A stretch of 64,000 nt of DNA from Streptomyces sp. LaPpAH-108. Its GTDB lineage: Bacteria; Actinomycetota; Actinomycetes; Streptomycetales; Streptomycetaceae. The stretch lies in NCBI RefSeq assembly GCF_000373625.1, contig NZ_KB891999.1:101738-165737 (forward strand). Direction: 5' to 3'. The notes under the pieces are model-generated. The model saw nothing but the letters and a program-made list of their open reading frames with translations, did not search any database and was not told the origin of the DNA. The position numbers and the translations under genes were made by a program. This document shows, one piece after another, positions 18,981 to 26,945 of this stretch; position 1 is the stretch's first letter, and each line of letters begins with the position of its first letter.

Positions 18981-19121
18981 TCAGACCAGGCTGATCGCGC
19001 TGGAGACGCGCAGGAGGTCGATGTGCCGACGGGAGGTGAGCAGGGGGGAGTTGGCGATCCGCGGCGGCACGCACGACGCCCCGCGGCCCATCGGGCCGGA
19101 GACCGTCACCAGGCGCACCAT
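18981..19121 (-). CDS. Sulfur-type leader peptide upstream of the GST-like gene
   Basis: A 46-codon frame from ATG 19121, with AGGTAGGG upstream. It ends in LLTSRRHIDLLRVSSAISLV. The SRRHIDLLRVSSA block is the best match to the other two leaders in the window. Unlike them it has no cysteine in the terminal segment (one at position 17). It stops 103 bp before the GST-like gene. Confidence 0.7.
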   Translation of the reverse strand: MVRLVTVSGPMGRGASCVPPRIANSPLLTSRRHIDLLRVSSAISLV

Positions 19122-19129
19122 GTTTCCCT

Positions 19130-19140
19130 ACCTGTTCACT
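19130..19140 (-). promoter_or_regulatory. Shared AGYGAACRGGT motif, copy 3
   Basis: AGTGAACAGGT on the minus strand, ending eight bases upstream of the leader ATG at 19121. Identical to copy 2 at 17759-17769. Confidence 0.5.
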
Positions 19141-19253
19141 AGGCTTCCCTATGGGGAGTGTCGGGGCGCCCCGGCCCGGCGTCAAGGGGGCGTTCACACA
19201 CCGAGCGGCACACTCATGGCGCCCGCCACCGGAGGCTTACGTAGCATCGCCCC

Positions 19254-20108
19254 ATGAGCCAAGTCCTCACCATCGCCCGCCCGCCCGGTGTCCGGGGAGT
19301 CCGGCTGGAGACCGGGCGGGGTGTCTTCGCCGCGCTCACGGCCGCGCCGACCGGGTCCGCGCGGCGCGGTACCGCGCTGCTCGTGCCGGGGTTCAACGGG
19401 AGCAAGGAGGACTTCCTGCCGTTGCTGCCGGGGCTGAGCGAGGCGGGGTACGCGGTGTACGCCGTGGATCAGCGCGGGCAGTACGAGACGGGTCCGGCGT
19501 CCGCCGCCCCGGCCTACGACAGCGACTCCGCCGCAGCGGACGCGAGGGCGCTCGCCGAAGCGCTCGGCGCGGGTCCGGTGCATCTCGTGGGGCACTCGTA
19601 CGGCGGGCTCGTGTCCCGCCTCGCCGTGCTCAACAGCGGTGCCCCTGAGGAGACTTGGGCCTCTCTCACGCTGATGAACTTCGGCCCGGCCGAGGTCGGG
19701 ACGCCCACGCGGGAGCGGCTGGAGCTGCTGCTCGACGCCCTCGGCAGCATGGCCGTACCCGACCTGTGGCCGTATCTGCGCCCCGCCGAGGACGGCATCC
19801 CGGCGGACGTGCTGGCGTTCCTCTCCGACCGCTGGGCGCGCAACGAGCCCGAGGCGCTGCGGCTCGCGGCCCGGCAGTTGCTGACCGAACCCGACCGCAC
19901 AACCGACCTCAAGGACAAGGGAGTTCCGCTCTCCGTCGTCTTCGGCACCCCGGACGACACCTGGGCGGAGCAGGAGGCCGAGGCCATGGCGAAGACTCTC
20001 GGCGCACCGTTCACGAGGATCCCCGAGGGGGGCCACTCCCCCAACGTCCAGCGCCCGGGGGCGGTCATCGAGGCGCTGACGGGCTTCTGGTCGTCACTCG
20101 CGAGGTAG
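19254..20108 (+). CDS. Alpha/beta-fold hydrolase
   Basis: A 284-residue alpha/beta hydrolase. The nucleophile elbow is GHSYGG (about 112-117), the acid is probably Asp in VVFGTPDDTW, and the base is His in PEGGHSPNVQRPG near the C-terminus. The oxyanion region is LLVPGFNGSKEDF. The substrate is unknown. The gene is divergent from the GST-leader unit and convergent with gvpF. The 157 bp between its stop and gvpF show no gene. Confidence 0.9.
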   Translation: MSQVLTIARPPGVRGVRLETGRGVFAALTAAPTGSARRGTALLVPGFNGSKEDFLPLLPGLSEAGYAVYAVDQRGQYETGPASAAPAYDSDSAAADARALAEALGAGPVHLVGHSYGGLVSRLAVLNSGAPEETWASLTLMNFGPAEVGTPTRERLELLLDALGSMAVPDLWPYLRPAEDGIPADVLAFLSDRWARNEPEALRLAARQLLTEPDRTTDLKDKGVPLSVVFGTPDDTWAEQEAEAMAKTLGAPFTRIPEGGHSPNVQRPGAVIEALTGFWSSLAR

Positions 20109-20265
20109 GCGCCCGAAAGGAACCCTTCACGCACTCGTCGGCGGTTCCGGACGCCGCTGGTCGTACCTGCGCGCCGCCCGGTCGTTCAGGACGCTCCCGG
20201 CCGGGCAGCGCACCGGCGCGAGCGGCAGGGTCACGAGCTGTGTGGAGCGACCCGTCGGGCGGTTC

Positions 20266-20979
20266 TCAGACGAAGCTGTAGGGGGGCAGGGGGCCGTGCA
20301 GCCGCAGGTCGAGGTCGTCGCCCAGCTGGTGCGCGACACTCAACTCGGTGGTCAGGAAGACCTCTTCCTGATCTTCGGGCACCAGGAAGGACACGCTGAG
20401 GAAGTCCTCACCGGTCGGCTGGGTGGAGTCCACGTCCCGCGCGAACGGGCGCAGCGCCTCCACCACCCCGATGGCCAGCGCCTCCTGCCGCGCCTGGATC
20501 TCCCGCGCGATCATCTCGCCGAGGCGCACCGGGGCGCCCACGTCGGCGGTACCGGCGCGGATCGCGTCGTTCAGCTCCCGGGCGGCGCTCGATTCCTCCA
20601 GGATCAGCCGCAGCAGGCTGTCCTCGTCCTGCGTCGCCTTCAGGTGGTACTCGGCGCACCCTCCGAGTGCCCGCAGTCGCTCGGTGTACGCGTCGGCGCG
20701 CTCCTCGAGGGCGGCCCGTACGGCGTCGTCACCCTCCGCGACGAGCCCAAAACGCAGCGGCAGTACGGTGCCGTCGGCCATGAGCCGTTCCTGTACCTCC
20801 TGGTGCACACCGATGTCGCGGCACTCGGGGCGCAGATCGTCGGGCGCGTCGCTGACGACCGCGCACAGACCGCCCGCGGTCAGGGCGCGCAGGCCGGACG
20901 GGGACTCCCCGACGCCGCGCAGGCCGTCGAGACGCAGAGGATGCCGCTTCTCGGTGACGGAGTAGATGTATACGGCCAT
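20266..20979 (-). CDS. gvpF: Gas vesicle protein GvpF/GvpL family
   Basis: A 237-residue GvpL/GvpF protein: MAVYIYSVTEKRH, then LMADGTVLPLRFGLVAEGDDA (about 66-86), a coiled mid-region, and FLSVSFLVPEDQEEVF near the end. GvpF binds GvpA monomers during gas-vesicle assembly in characterised systems. It starts 3 bp after the gvpA stop, the gvpA-gvpF order of Streptomyces clusters, but no gvpG, J, L, S or K follows. The locus therefore cannot build vesicles alone; the protein may be a relic or be used with a cluster elsewhere. Confidence 0.88.
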   Translation of the reverse strand: MAVYIYSVTEKRHPLRLDGLRGVGESPSGLRALTAGGLCAVVSDAPDDLRPECRDIGVHQEVQERLMADGTVLPLRFGLVAEGDDAVRAALEERADAYTERLRALGGCAEYHLKATQDEDSLLRLILEESSAARELNDAIRAGTADVGAPVRLGEMIAREIQARQEALAIGVVEALRPFARDVDSTQPTGEDFLSVSFLVPEDQEEVFLTTELSVAHQLGDDLDLRLHGPLPPYSFV

Positions 20980-20982
20980 GGC

Positions 20983-21444
20983 TCATTCCTTCTCGCGGGC
21001 CGAACTCCGCTCCCGCGGGGAGGTCCACCGAGCCGGGTACCGCTCCCTCTCCACGGGCTGCTCCTCCGCTTCCTCGTCACCGTCGGTCACACCCTTGGAG
21101 GAGTCGGTGACCGCCTCTACGGCACCGGTGATCGCGCCCTTGGACTTGCCCTGAGCGCCGCTCTCCACCGAGTCGCCGACGATGTCGGTCGGCTGGGCGG
21201 GGGCCTTCCGGCCGGATTCGAGGTCGAGCCGGTTGCACGCCTCCGCGAACCGCAGATACGTGTCGACGCCGGCCACGACCACGCGGGCGTCGATCTCCAG
21301 GGTCTCGATCCCGGCCAGGGGCACCCGTACGAACCCGTCGATGACGAGTCCGCGGTCGAGGATGAGTTCCAGGACGTCGTAGAGGTTTCCGCTCCCGCCA
21401 CCGCCTTGGGCGACCGGTCCTCCGCCTTGTGGCACCAGGCTCAT
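20983..21444 (-). CDS. gvpA: Gas vesicle structural protein GvpA/GvpJ
   Basis: A 153-residue protein whose residues 20-75 match the GvpA core (NLYDVLELILDRGLVIDGF, then VPLAGIETLEIDARVVVAG and VDTYLRFAEACNRLDLE). The C-terminal half is a Ser/Glu/Lys-rich tail. GvpA subunits form the ribbed shell of gas vesicles. It is followed immediately by gvpF and preceded by a broken gvpO (21493-21679). Streptomyces gas-vesicle clusters normally begin gvpO-gvpA-gvpF, so this is the front of such a cluster with everything downstream lost. Confidence 0.9.
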   Translation of the reverse strand: MSLVPQGGGPVAQGGGGSGNLYDVLELILDRGLVIDGFVRVPLAGIETLEIDARVVVAGVDTYLRFAEACNRLDLESGRKAPAQPTDIVGDSVESGAQGKSKGAITGAVEAVTDSSKGVTDGDEEAEEQPVERERYPARWTSPRERSSAREKE

Positions 21445-21492
21445 GGCGCCTCTCCCTTCACCGGCCGCCTCGCCTCAGCCTCGCCGGTCGAT

Positions 21493-21679
21493 CTATCCTC
21501 GGGTGTAGCGACGGGTCCTCTCGTACGCCATCAGAGGACTCGCCCGGTTCGAGTACCTCGACATCGGCTTCCCACCCGTCCTCCGCGGGTTTCCCTGCGG
21601 AGACCGACTCCGGGGGTCGGATCGCTCCGCTGGTTCGGAGGGGCGCCAGCATTCCCACGCGAACATATATTTTCATCAT
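21493..21679 (-). pseudogene. gvpO: Broken gvpO remnant
   Basis: On the minus strand one frame reads RPPESVSAGKPAEDGWEADV followed by EVLEPGESS, the middle of GvpO. A different frame right after reads MAYERTRRYTRG then TAG, the GvpO C-terminus. The join at about 21525-21540 shifts frame and lacks some 20 residues that normally lie between these blocks. The N-terminal Ala-rich helix is also replaced by an unrelated segment from an ATG at 21679. Position directly upstream of gvpA agrees with gvpO. Assignment rests on memory of the family consensus. Confidence 0.6.
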
Positions 21680-21772
21680 AACGGCGCATATGTCGCATGA
21701 TCACGGGTTGGCCCCAGGGCTGTCGGCCGGGAGAGCGGGCACCCCGTCCTGCCGCTCTGGAGCGACCGTTTC

Positions 21773-21955
21773 ATGAACGACACGACCAAGATCGCTCTCA
21801 AGAAAGCGCCGCTCGCCTTCGGCCTGGCGGCATATCCCGCCGGACGCCGCTTCGGGCTCAACCCCCAGCAGCTGCTGAGCCCGGGCCGCAAGGCCCTGGC
21901 CGCCACTCCTGGCGGTACTCAGGGTGCTCGGCATACGCCTGCGCGAGCACCCTGA
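21773..21955 (+). CDS. Small hypothetical ORF, possibly a gene fragment
   Basis: A 60-codon frame from ATG 21773, with GGAG nine bases upstream. The first 45 codons (MNDTTKIALKKAPLAFGLAA, then YPAGRRFGLNPQQLL) have Streptomyces-like third positions. The last 15 overlap the opposite-strand DUF6221-like fragment and look non-coding. I recognise no family. It may be the 5' piece of a gene cut by the rearrangement that left fragments on both sides. Confidence 0.3.
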   Translation: MNDTTKIALKKAPLAFGLAAYPAGRRFGLNPQQLLSPGRKALAATPGGTQGARHTPARAP

Positions 21956-22088
21956 GCGCGTACGTCAGCCCTTGGTGCCGAGCGTCCCCCGGGTCCATCC
22001 CCTCGTACTCCCTGGCCAGCATGTCGACAAGGTCGAGCATCGGCAGGTGACTGTCGAGAAGCGCGCCACCCGGCTCACCCTGGCGCAC
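21858..22088 (-). pseudogene. DUF6221-like gene fragment
   Basis: The frame carries MLDLVDMLAREYEG and VLAQAYAEHPEYRQEWRP. The latter resembles the usual C-terminus of DUF6221 proteins (ALxYADHPDYREEWRP), but here it runs on past the normal stop. The expected N-terminal part (HDPARVL..AKR) is not in this frame. A possible frame-shifted trace (ARVSRVARFS) occurs just upstream in another frame. I take it as a decayed copy; a short functional gene from ATG 22088 cannot be excluded. Confidence 0.4.
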
Positions 22089-22341
22089 CCGCGTCCTTCC
22101 ACCAAGTGCCTTTCATGGACGGCCAGTTCCTCCACGCTCCCCACGAAAGCCGGGCCGCAGTGCGGTGGCAGCCGTTCGGCCACCGTCGCCACCGCCATCC
22201 GCGCACTGTCCGTCTCGGCGATGCGCGGGCTGTTCCGACTCGGGTGCCCTTCCGGAGGGGCCGGTTCGCCGTAAGCGGTGCGCAGCGCGCGCCAGGCCGC
22301 TTCTGCAGGGCTTCATCTCTCGCCCCTCCCTCGGACCCTGC

Positions 22342-23259
22342 TCACCGACGCGCCGCCCCGGTGAGGCGTGCCAGTGACGCCCGACCCGGAGGGCCCCAGG
22401 TCGGTTTGCCGCCGGGGCGGCCCTCGTCGCCCGCGTGGCCGATGTGGAGGCAGGCCAGGGCGCGGAGGACGGCCCAGCCGCGGGCGCGGCGGAGGGTGGC
22501 GGGGTCCGGGGTCGGGTGGTACGCGGCGTGGAAGAGGTCGGTCGTGCCGTTCGGCAGGAGGATCCACGCGGCGGCGAGGTCGAAGGCGGGGTCGCCTGCG
22601 AAGAGGTCGCCGAAGTCGATGATGCCGCAGAAGGTGCCGTCGGCGGTGAGGACGTTGGCCGGGTGAAGGTCGCCGTGGAGCCAGAGGCGGGGGCCGGTCC
22701 AGGCGGGCGCGGCGGCGGCGTCCTCCCAGACGGCGCGGACGGCGTCCGGGTCGGGGACCAGGCCGAGGTCCGCGGCGGAGCCGAGCGCTCGGGCGAAGTG
22801 TTCGGCGGTGTCGGCCAGTCGGCCCCCTCGGTCGCGGCCCGAGGGCGCGTCGTCGGGGGCGGGCCGGTGGAGCGCGGTCAGGAAGGCGGCCAGGATGGAC
22901 GCGGCCTCGGCGGGACGCGTCGCGGGGGCGCGGTCGGCGGGTTCGCCCGGTACCCAGGTGGTGACGAGCCAGGGGCGCGGGAACCGCTCGGAGGGCTCAC
23001 CGAGGCGCTGCGGTACGGGAATCGGCAGCGGAAGGTGCGGTGCGAGCCCCGGGAGCCAGGTGTGTTCCTTGCGCAGCAGCGCGTCCGCCGATTCCGTCGC
23101 CCATGGCATCCGGACCGCGAGGTCGTCGCCGAGCCGCCACACCTGGTTGTCCCAGCCGAGCGCCCCGAGTTTCAGCGGGAGTTCCGCGAGGTCGGGGTGC
23201 TGCTCGCGCAGCAGTTCCCTGATCAGTTCCTCGGTGATGTCCGTCGGGGTGGCCGTCAT
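22342..23259 (-). CDS. Aminoglycoside phosphotransferase-like (APH) kinase
   Basis: A 305-residue APH/choline-kinase-like protein. The start chosen is ATG 23259 (MTATPTDITEELIRELL), because the in-frame extension upstream is low-complexity. The catalytic loop LWLHGDLHPANVL (about 195-207) and metal-binding CGIIDFGDLFAGDPAFDL (about 213-230) are intact. GALGWDNQVWRLGDDLAVRM forms the N-lobe. Many such genes in Streptomyces do not confer antibiotic resistance, and the substrate is not predictable. A TACCGT hexamer ten bases before the ATG and the lack of a Shine-Dalgarno site suggest a short or absent leader. Confidence 0.88.
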   Translation of the reverse strand: MTATPTDITEELIRELLREQHPDLAELPLKLGALGWDNQVWRLGDDLAVRMPWATESADALLRKEHTWLPGLAPHLPLPIPVPQRLGEPSERFPRPWLVTTWVPGEPADRAPATRPAEAASILAAFLTALHRPAPDDAPSGRDRGGRLADTAEHFARALGSAADLGLVPDPDAVRAVWEDAAAAPAWTGPRLWLHGDLHPANVLTADGTFCGIIDFGDLFAGDPAFDLAAAWILLPNGTTDLFHAAYHPTPDPATLRRARGWAVLRALACLHIGHAGDEGRPGGKPTWGPPGRASLARLTGAARR

Positions 23260-23423
23260 GCGGAGCAACGGTAGCGGGACGGCGGCCGATCCGGGCCGCA
23301 CCCTCGGCCGCCCGCTCACACGCAGCAGTGAAGTCGAGGACGAGGAAAGCGAAAGGGCTGGGTTCATTGAGAGTGAATGAGAAGGAAGCCCCTTCATGGC
23401 CTCGTCACCGGCGACTCTAACAG

Positions 23424-25598
23424 TCACGCCGGTATCAAGTCGCGCAGATTTTCCGGGGTGATGACCACCGAGTCCGGGTGCAGCCCCTCCGGCCGCTCCA
23501 GGCCGATGTACGTGACGGGCCCGGCGGGAGGCGCCGCCTCACCGTCCCACAGCGTGACGTCCGCCGCGCGGTCGGACATCAGGTCCACCACATGACGCAC
23601 CGTCAACTGCGCCCGCTCGACGATGCCGCGCAGCAGCGCCGCCACCGACACCTGGTTGTCCTCCACCCGGTTGTACGCCGGGCTCCCCTTGAGGTACAGG
23701 TGCAGCCACTTCGCGCGCCAACTCCCGTCCGCCGCCCGCACGAACGCGAGCGGCAGCGCCACCCGCCCCGGCCCCCGCAGCTCCGACTTCATCCGTACCG
23801 TACGCGGCTCGAACGGACGCCCCGACTGCTCGGCGTCCCGCAGCATGAACCCGAAGAAGGACTCCTCGGCCTCCTCGAACCCCTCCCCCGAGTAGATGTG
23901 GACCTGCGGCACGATGAAGTCGCCGCGCACCGCGCCCAACCGCAGGTTGATGAACTCCGAGGCCCCGTACGGCGCGTCGATGATGTCACCGGAGTGCTCG
24001 CCCTCGACCTCCGCGAGCGAGGTGTACGACAGCCAAGTGACCGTCTCGTAGCGGGAGTTCAGCAGCAGGGCGGAGAGGTCGTAGTCCGTGCGGCGCCGCT
24101 TCTGCCTCCAGTGCACGAAGAAGCGCAGCAGATCCCCCTCCACTGCCGAGAGGGAGCCGCGCGGCAGCACCCCGAGCCCGGCGGCCGTCGCCCTGCCGCT
24201 GAGCGGGAGCGCCACATCGAGGACGGCCGGGTCGACGAGCAGCCGGCCCGGGTCGGGCAGACGGCGGCGCGTCTCGGTGTCCAGGACGGCGAGCAGGCGC
24301 TCGCGCGTGGACGCGGACAGCGCGGGCCGGGTGTCGGACTCGGCCCAGGCACCGCCGTACCGGTTGACGAACACCCGCTGCCCGTCCGGCTTCTCACGGT
24401 TGCCGATGTGCTCGCGCACCGACAGCAGGACCCGCCCCGAGACCTCCGGCGCGGCCGACTCGACGGCGGCCACCACGGCCTCCAGTTCCTCCGCGGTCGC
24501 GGCCGTACGCAGCAGCCGGTCCAGGGCACGGAACAGCCTGCCCGGCGCCGCCCCCAACAGCCGTGCCGCGCCGACGACATCACCCGCACCGAGCAGTTTC
24601 TCGACGCGGCCGTCGAACGTCGGTGCTTCCCGCTCGCCCCGCGCGACCGCGAACACCCCGGCGGCATACGGCCACCGCTCCGCGTACTCGTGCGCGTGCA
24701 GCCGCTCACCGAGCCGCTTCCACCGCTCGCGGTGCGGGTGCACGTCCGCGAGCTTGGCGGGGTCCGTCGCCACCACCGAGTCGAGCGCCGCGAGCAGCGC
24801 ACGCCGTACGGGCCGGGACGCCGAGCGGAACCGGGTCGGCTCGGCCAGGGTCACATCACCGTCCGACAGCGCGCACGCCAGGCGGAGCACATCGGTGACG
24901 GTGTCCACGTCGAGATCCGCGCCCGCCTTCAGCCGGGCCCGGTTGACGACGGCCCGGTTCTCGCGGACCGGGATCGCCTCGGGCTGCGGCCCCGTCGCAC
25001 AGCGCCCGGCGAGGGTGCCGAGGTCGCGCAGGCCCTCCTCGCCCAGCGGTGTGACGCTGCCCGCGAGGGCGAGGTAGAGCGCGGTGACCTCGTCGTCCAG
25101 CGGGCCACCGAGGTGCAGCACGGTCATACGGTCGCCCGCCGCGCCGATCAGTTCGTCGTGGGCGGCGAGCATCTCGGCGTATGAGTGGCGGTAGGTGCCG
25201 TACGCCGGGAGGGTCAGCAAGTCGACCAGACCGGTGCGGAGTTGAGTGAGCGTGTGCGCGCGGGACGCCTCGTCGGCGAGCGCGTCGGTGAGGCAGCGGG
25301 TCCAGAAGTCGTACGTGTCCGGCACGTTGGCCGGGAAGTCGACGAAGTAGACGTTGTGCCGGACGTGGTCGCCGACCCTCTCGCGGACGGTGCCCAGTGT
25401 GCGCCGCGCGATCGCGGTGACCGTCTTCGCCTCCAGCTCCGACAGCCGGGCCAGCAGCTCCGCCGAGAGCTTGAAGCCCACGGACATCAGCGCGGCGTCG
25501 AACTGCCGGGCCACGACGTCCCCTTGACCGGCCGGGCCGGTGGGGGCCGGGAGTCGGAGGGTGTGCCGGACGACCAGGGATTCGAGGCGGTGGATCAT
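23424..25598 (-). CDS. Large TerD-domain protein (SCO0854/MXAN_6230-like)
   Basis: A 724-residue protein with start taken at ATG 25598 (MIHRLESLVVRHTLRLP); GTG 25634 would add twelve residues. The C-terminal 220 residues form a TerD-like stress domain: DYDLSALLLNSRYETVTWLS, EHSGDIIDAPYGASEFINL, VPQVHIYSGEGFEEAEESFF, and LERPEGLHPDSVV. The N-terminal 480 residues are helical and recall the SCO0854/MXAN_6230 family, but I saw no RING-type Cys/His cluster. TerD domains bind calcium and occur in tellurite-resistance and stress systems; the role here is unknown. No other ter gene is nearby. Confidence 0.8.
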   Translation of the reverse strand: MIHRLESLVVRHTLRLPAPTGPAGQGDVVARQFDAALMSVGFKLSAELLARLSELEAKTVTAIARRTLGTVRERVGDHVRHNVYFVDFPANVPDTYDFWTRCLTDALADEASRAHTLTQLRTGLVDLLTLPAYGTYRHSYAEMLAAHDELIGAAGDRMTVLHLGGPLDDEVTALYLALAGSVTPLGEEGLRDLGTLAGRCATGPQPEAIPVRENRAVVNRARLKAGADLDVDTVTDVLRLACALSDGDVTLAEPTRFRSASRPVRRALLAALDSVVATDPAKLADVHPHRERWKRLGERLHAHEYAERWPYAAGVFAVARGEREAPTFDGRVEKLLGAGDVVGAARLLGAAPGRLFRALDRLLRTAATAEELEAVVAAVESAAPEVSGRVLLSVREHIGNREKPDGQRVFVNRYGGAWAESDTRPALSASTRERLLAVLDTETRRRLPDPGRLLVDPAVLDVALPLSGRATAAGLGVLPRGSLSAVEGDLLRFFVHWRQKRRRTDYDLSALLLNSRYETVTWLSYTSLAEVEGEHSGDIIDAPYGASEFINLRLGAVRGDFIVPQVHIYSGEGFEEAEESFFGFMLRDAEQSGRPFEPRTVRMKSELRGPGRVALPLAFVRAADGSWRAKWLHLYLKGSPAYNRVEDNQVSVAALLRGIVERAQLTVRHVVDLMSDRAADVTLWDGEAAPPAGPVTYIGLERPEGLHPDSVVITPENLRDLIPA

Positions 25599-25710
25599 CG
25601 GAGCATCATCGCAGCGCCCACCGGACCGGGTCATGGGAGTTTTCCCGCACCAGCACCGGCACCCGCACCGCCATCAGACCGGGCCCGGCACCGAAACCGC
25701 CCCCGCCGAA

Positions 25711-26304
25711 TCAGGCCGTCACGAGCGACGCGAGAAAGTCGTCCAGCATCGCCACCTGCACCCCCTCCGGAAACCGTCCGGGATCGAAGAGCGCCTGGAC
25801 GACAAGCCCGTGCGTGAACGCGACGGCCGTGGCCGCGAGTTGGTCCGGATCGGCCCCGGCGGGAATCTCCCCCGCCTCCCGCGCGGCGTCGAGATGAGGA
25901 CGCAGCGTCGCGCGCAACCGCGCGTAGCGGTCGGCCTGTTCGGCGGCGAGGGCGTCGTCGGCCAGCGACAGGTCCCACGAGCTGACCCAGATGCGGTTGC
26001 GGGCGGTGTCGTCGGGGGTCAGCGGCAGGATGTCGAGCAGCATGGCCCGGACGGTGGCGAGTCCGGGCGCGGGGTGCGCGCGGCGCGGGCGCCCGGCCGT
26101 GTTGCTCTCCAGCAGGCTCAGGGCGTGTGCGATCAGGGCGCGCTTGGCCGGGAAGTAATGCATGAGCATCCCGGTCGAGACGCCCATCGCGGTGGCCACG
26201 GCCCGCAGGGTCAGCCCGCCGAACCCCTTCTCCGCGAGCACCTGCCACACGGCACGGCTGACGTCCTCACGGCGGGATTCATGGTCGACGGGTGCGGGCG
26301 GCAT
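25711..26304 (-). CDS. TetR/AcrR-family transcriptional regulator
   Basis: A 197-residue TetR regulator. The helix-turn-helix is at about 16-55 (GLTLRAVATAMGVSTGMLMH and YFPAKRALI), and the C-terminal part resembles TetR_C_6/BetI-like domains (LPLTPDDTARNRIWVSSWD). It is divergent from a GNAT gene with a 16-bp dyad between them, so it probably controls itself and that gene. The ligand is unknown. Confidence 0.92.
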   Translation of the reverse strand: MPPAPVDHESRREDVSRAVWQVLAEKGFGGLTLRAVATAMGVSTGMLMHYFPAKRALIAHALSLLESNTAGRPRRAHPAPGLATVRAMLLDILPLTPDDTARNRIWVSSWDLSLADDALAAEQADRYARLRATLRPHLDAAREAGEIPAGADPDQLAATAVAFTHGLVVQALFDPGRFPEGVQVAMLDDFLASLVTA

Positions 26305-26318
26305 GCTGTTACCTTACA

Positions 26319-26334
26319 TACCGAACGTTTGTTA
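26319..26334. promoter_or_regulatory. Candidate TetR operator
   Basis: TACCGAACGTTTGTTA, an imperfect palindrome (12 of 16 positions symmetric) centred on AACGTT. It lies between the divergent TetR start (26304) and the GNAT start (26358). Confidence 0.5.
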
Positions 26335-26357
26335 CGTATCCAGGGAACGAGGTGCCC

Positions 26358-26945
26358 GTGTTCGCTCTGCCGCTCGGTGACGAGGCTCAGCTCCGCCCGC
26401 TGGAGCCCTGGCAGGCCCAGGAGTTCCTGGAGCACATCGACCGCGCCCGGCCCACGGTGGACCCGTGGATACCGTGGGCGTCCTTCAGCACGGACCTGGA
26501 GACCGCCACCGCCACGCTCCAGCGGTACGCCGACCGCCAGGCCGAGGACTCCGGCCGGATCTACGGCATCTGGCTGGCGGGCACCCTGGTCGGCGGTGTC
26601 ATGTTCACCCACTTCGACAGCGCCTCCGGGGTGTGCGAGATCGGCTGCTGGCTGGAGGCCGCCGGGGAGGGGCGTGGCCTGGTGAACCGGGCCTGCCGCG
26701 TCCTGATCGACTGGGCCTTCCGTGAGCGCGGGATGAACCGTGTCGAGTGGATGGCCGCGTCGGGCAACACCCGCAGCACCGAGGCCGCGCGCCGCCTCGG
26801 CCTGACCCGCGAGGGCGTGCTGCGGCAGCGCTATCCGCATCGGGGGGTGCGCCTCGACAAGGAGGTATGGTCGGTCCTCGCCGAGGAGTGGCCTGCCGCC
26901 GCGGCCGGAACATCCGGGGAACGAGAGGAAGCCACCCGTGCATGA
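26358..26945 (+). CDS. GNAT-family N-acetyltransferase (RimJ/RimL type)
   Basis: A 195-residue acetyltransferase from GTG 26358 with GAGG five bases upstream. RimJ/L features are LRPLEPWQAQEFLEHID near the start, YGIWLAGTLVGGVMF (about 72-86), GCWLEAAGEGRGLVNRAC (acetyl-CoA-binding loop, about 97-114), and GNTRSTEAARRLGLTREGVL. The likely reaction is acetyl transfer from acetyl-CoA to an amino group of a protein or small molecule. It overlaps the YbaK gene by 8 bp, so the two are co-translated, and it faces the TetR regulator. Confidence 0.9.
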   Translation: MFALPLGDEAQLRPLEPWQAQEFLEHIDRARPTVDPWIPWASFSTDLETATATLQRYADRQAEDSGRIYGIWLAGTLVGGVMFTHFDSASGVCEIGCWLEAAGEGRGLVNRACRVLIDWAFRERGMNRVEWMAASGNTRSTEAARRLGLTREGVLRQRYPHRGVRLDKEVWSVLAEEWPAAAAGTSGEREEATRA

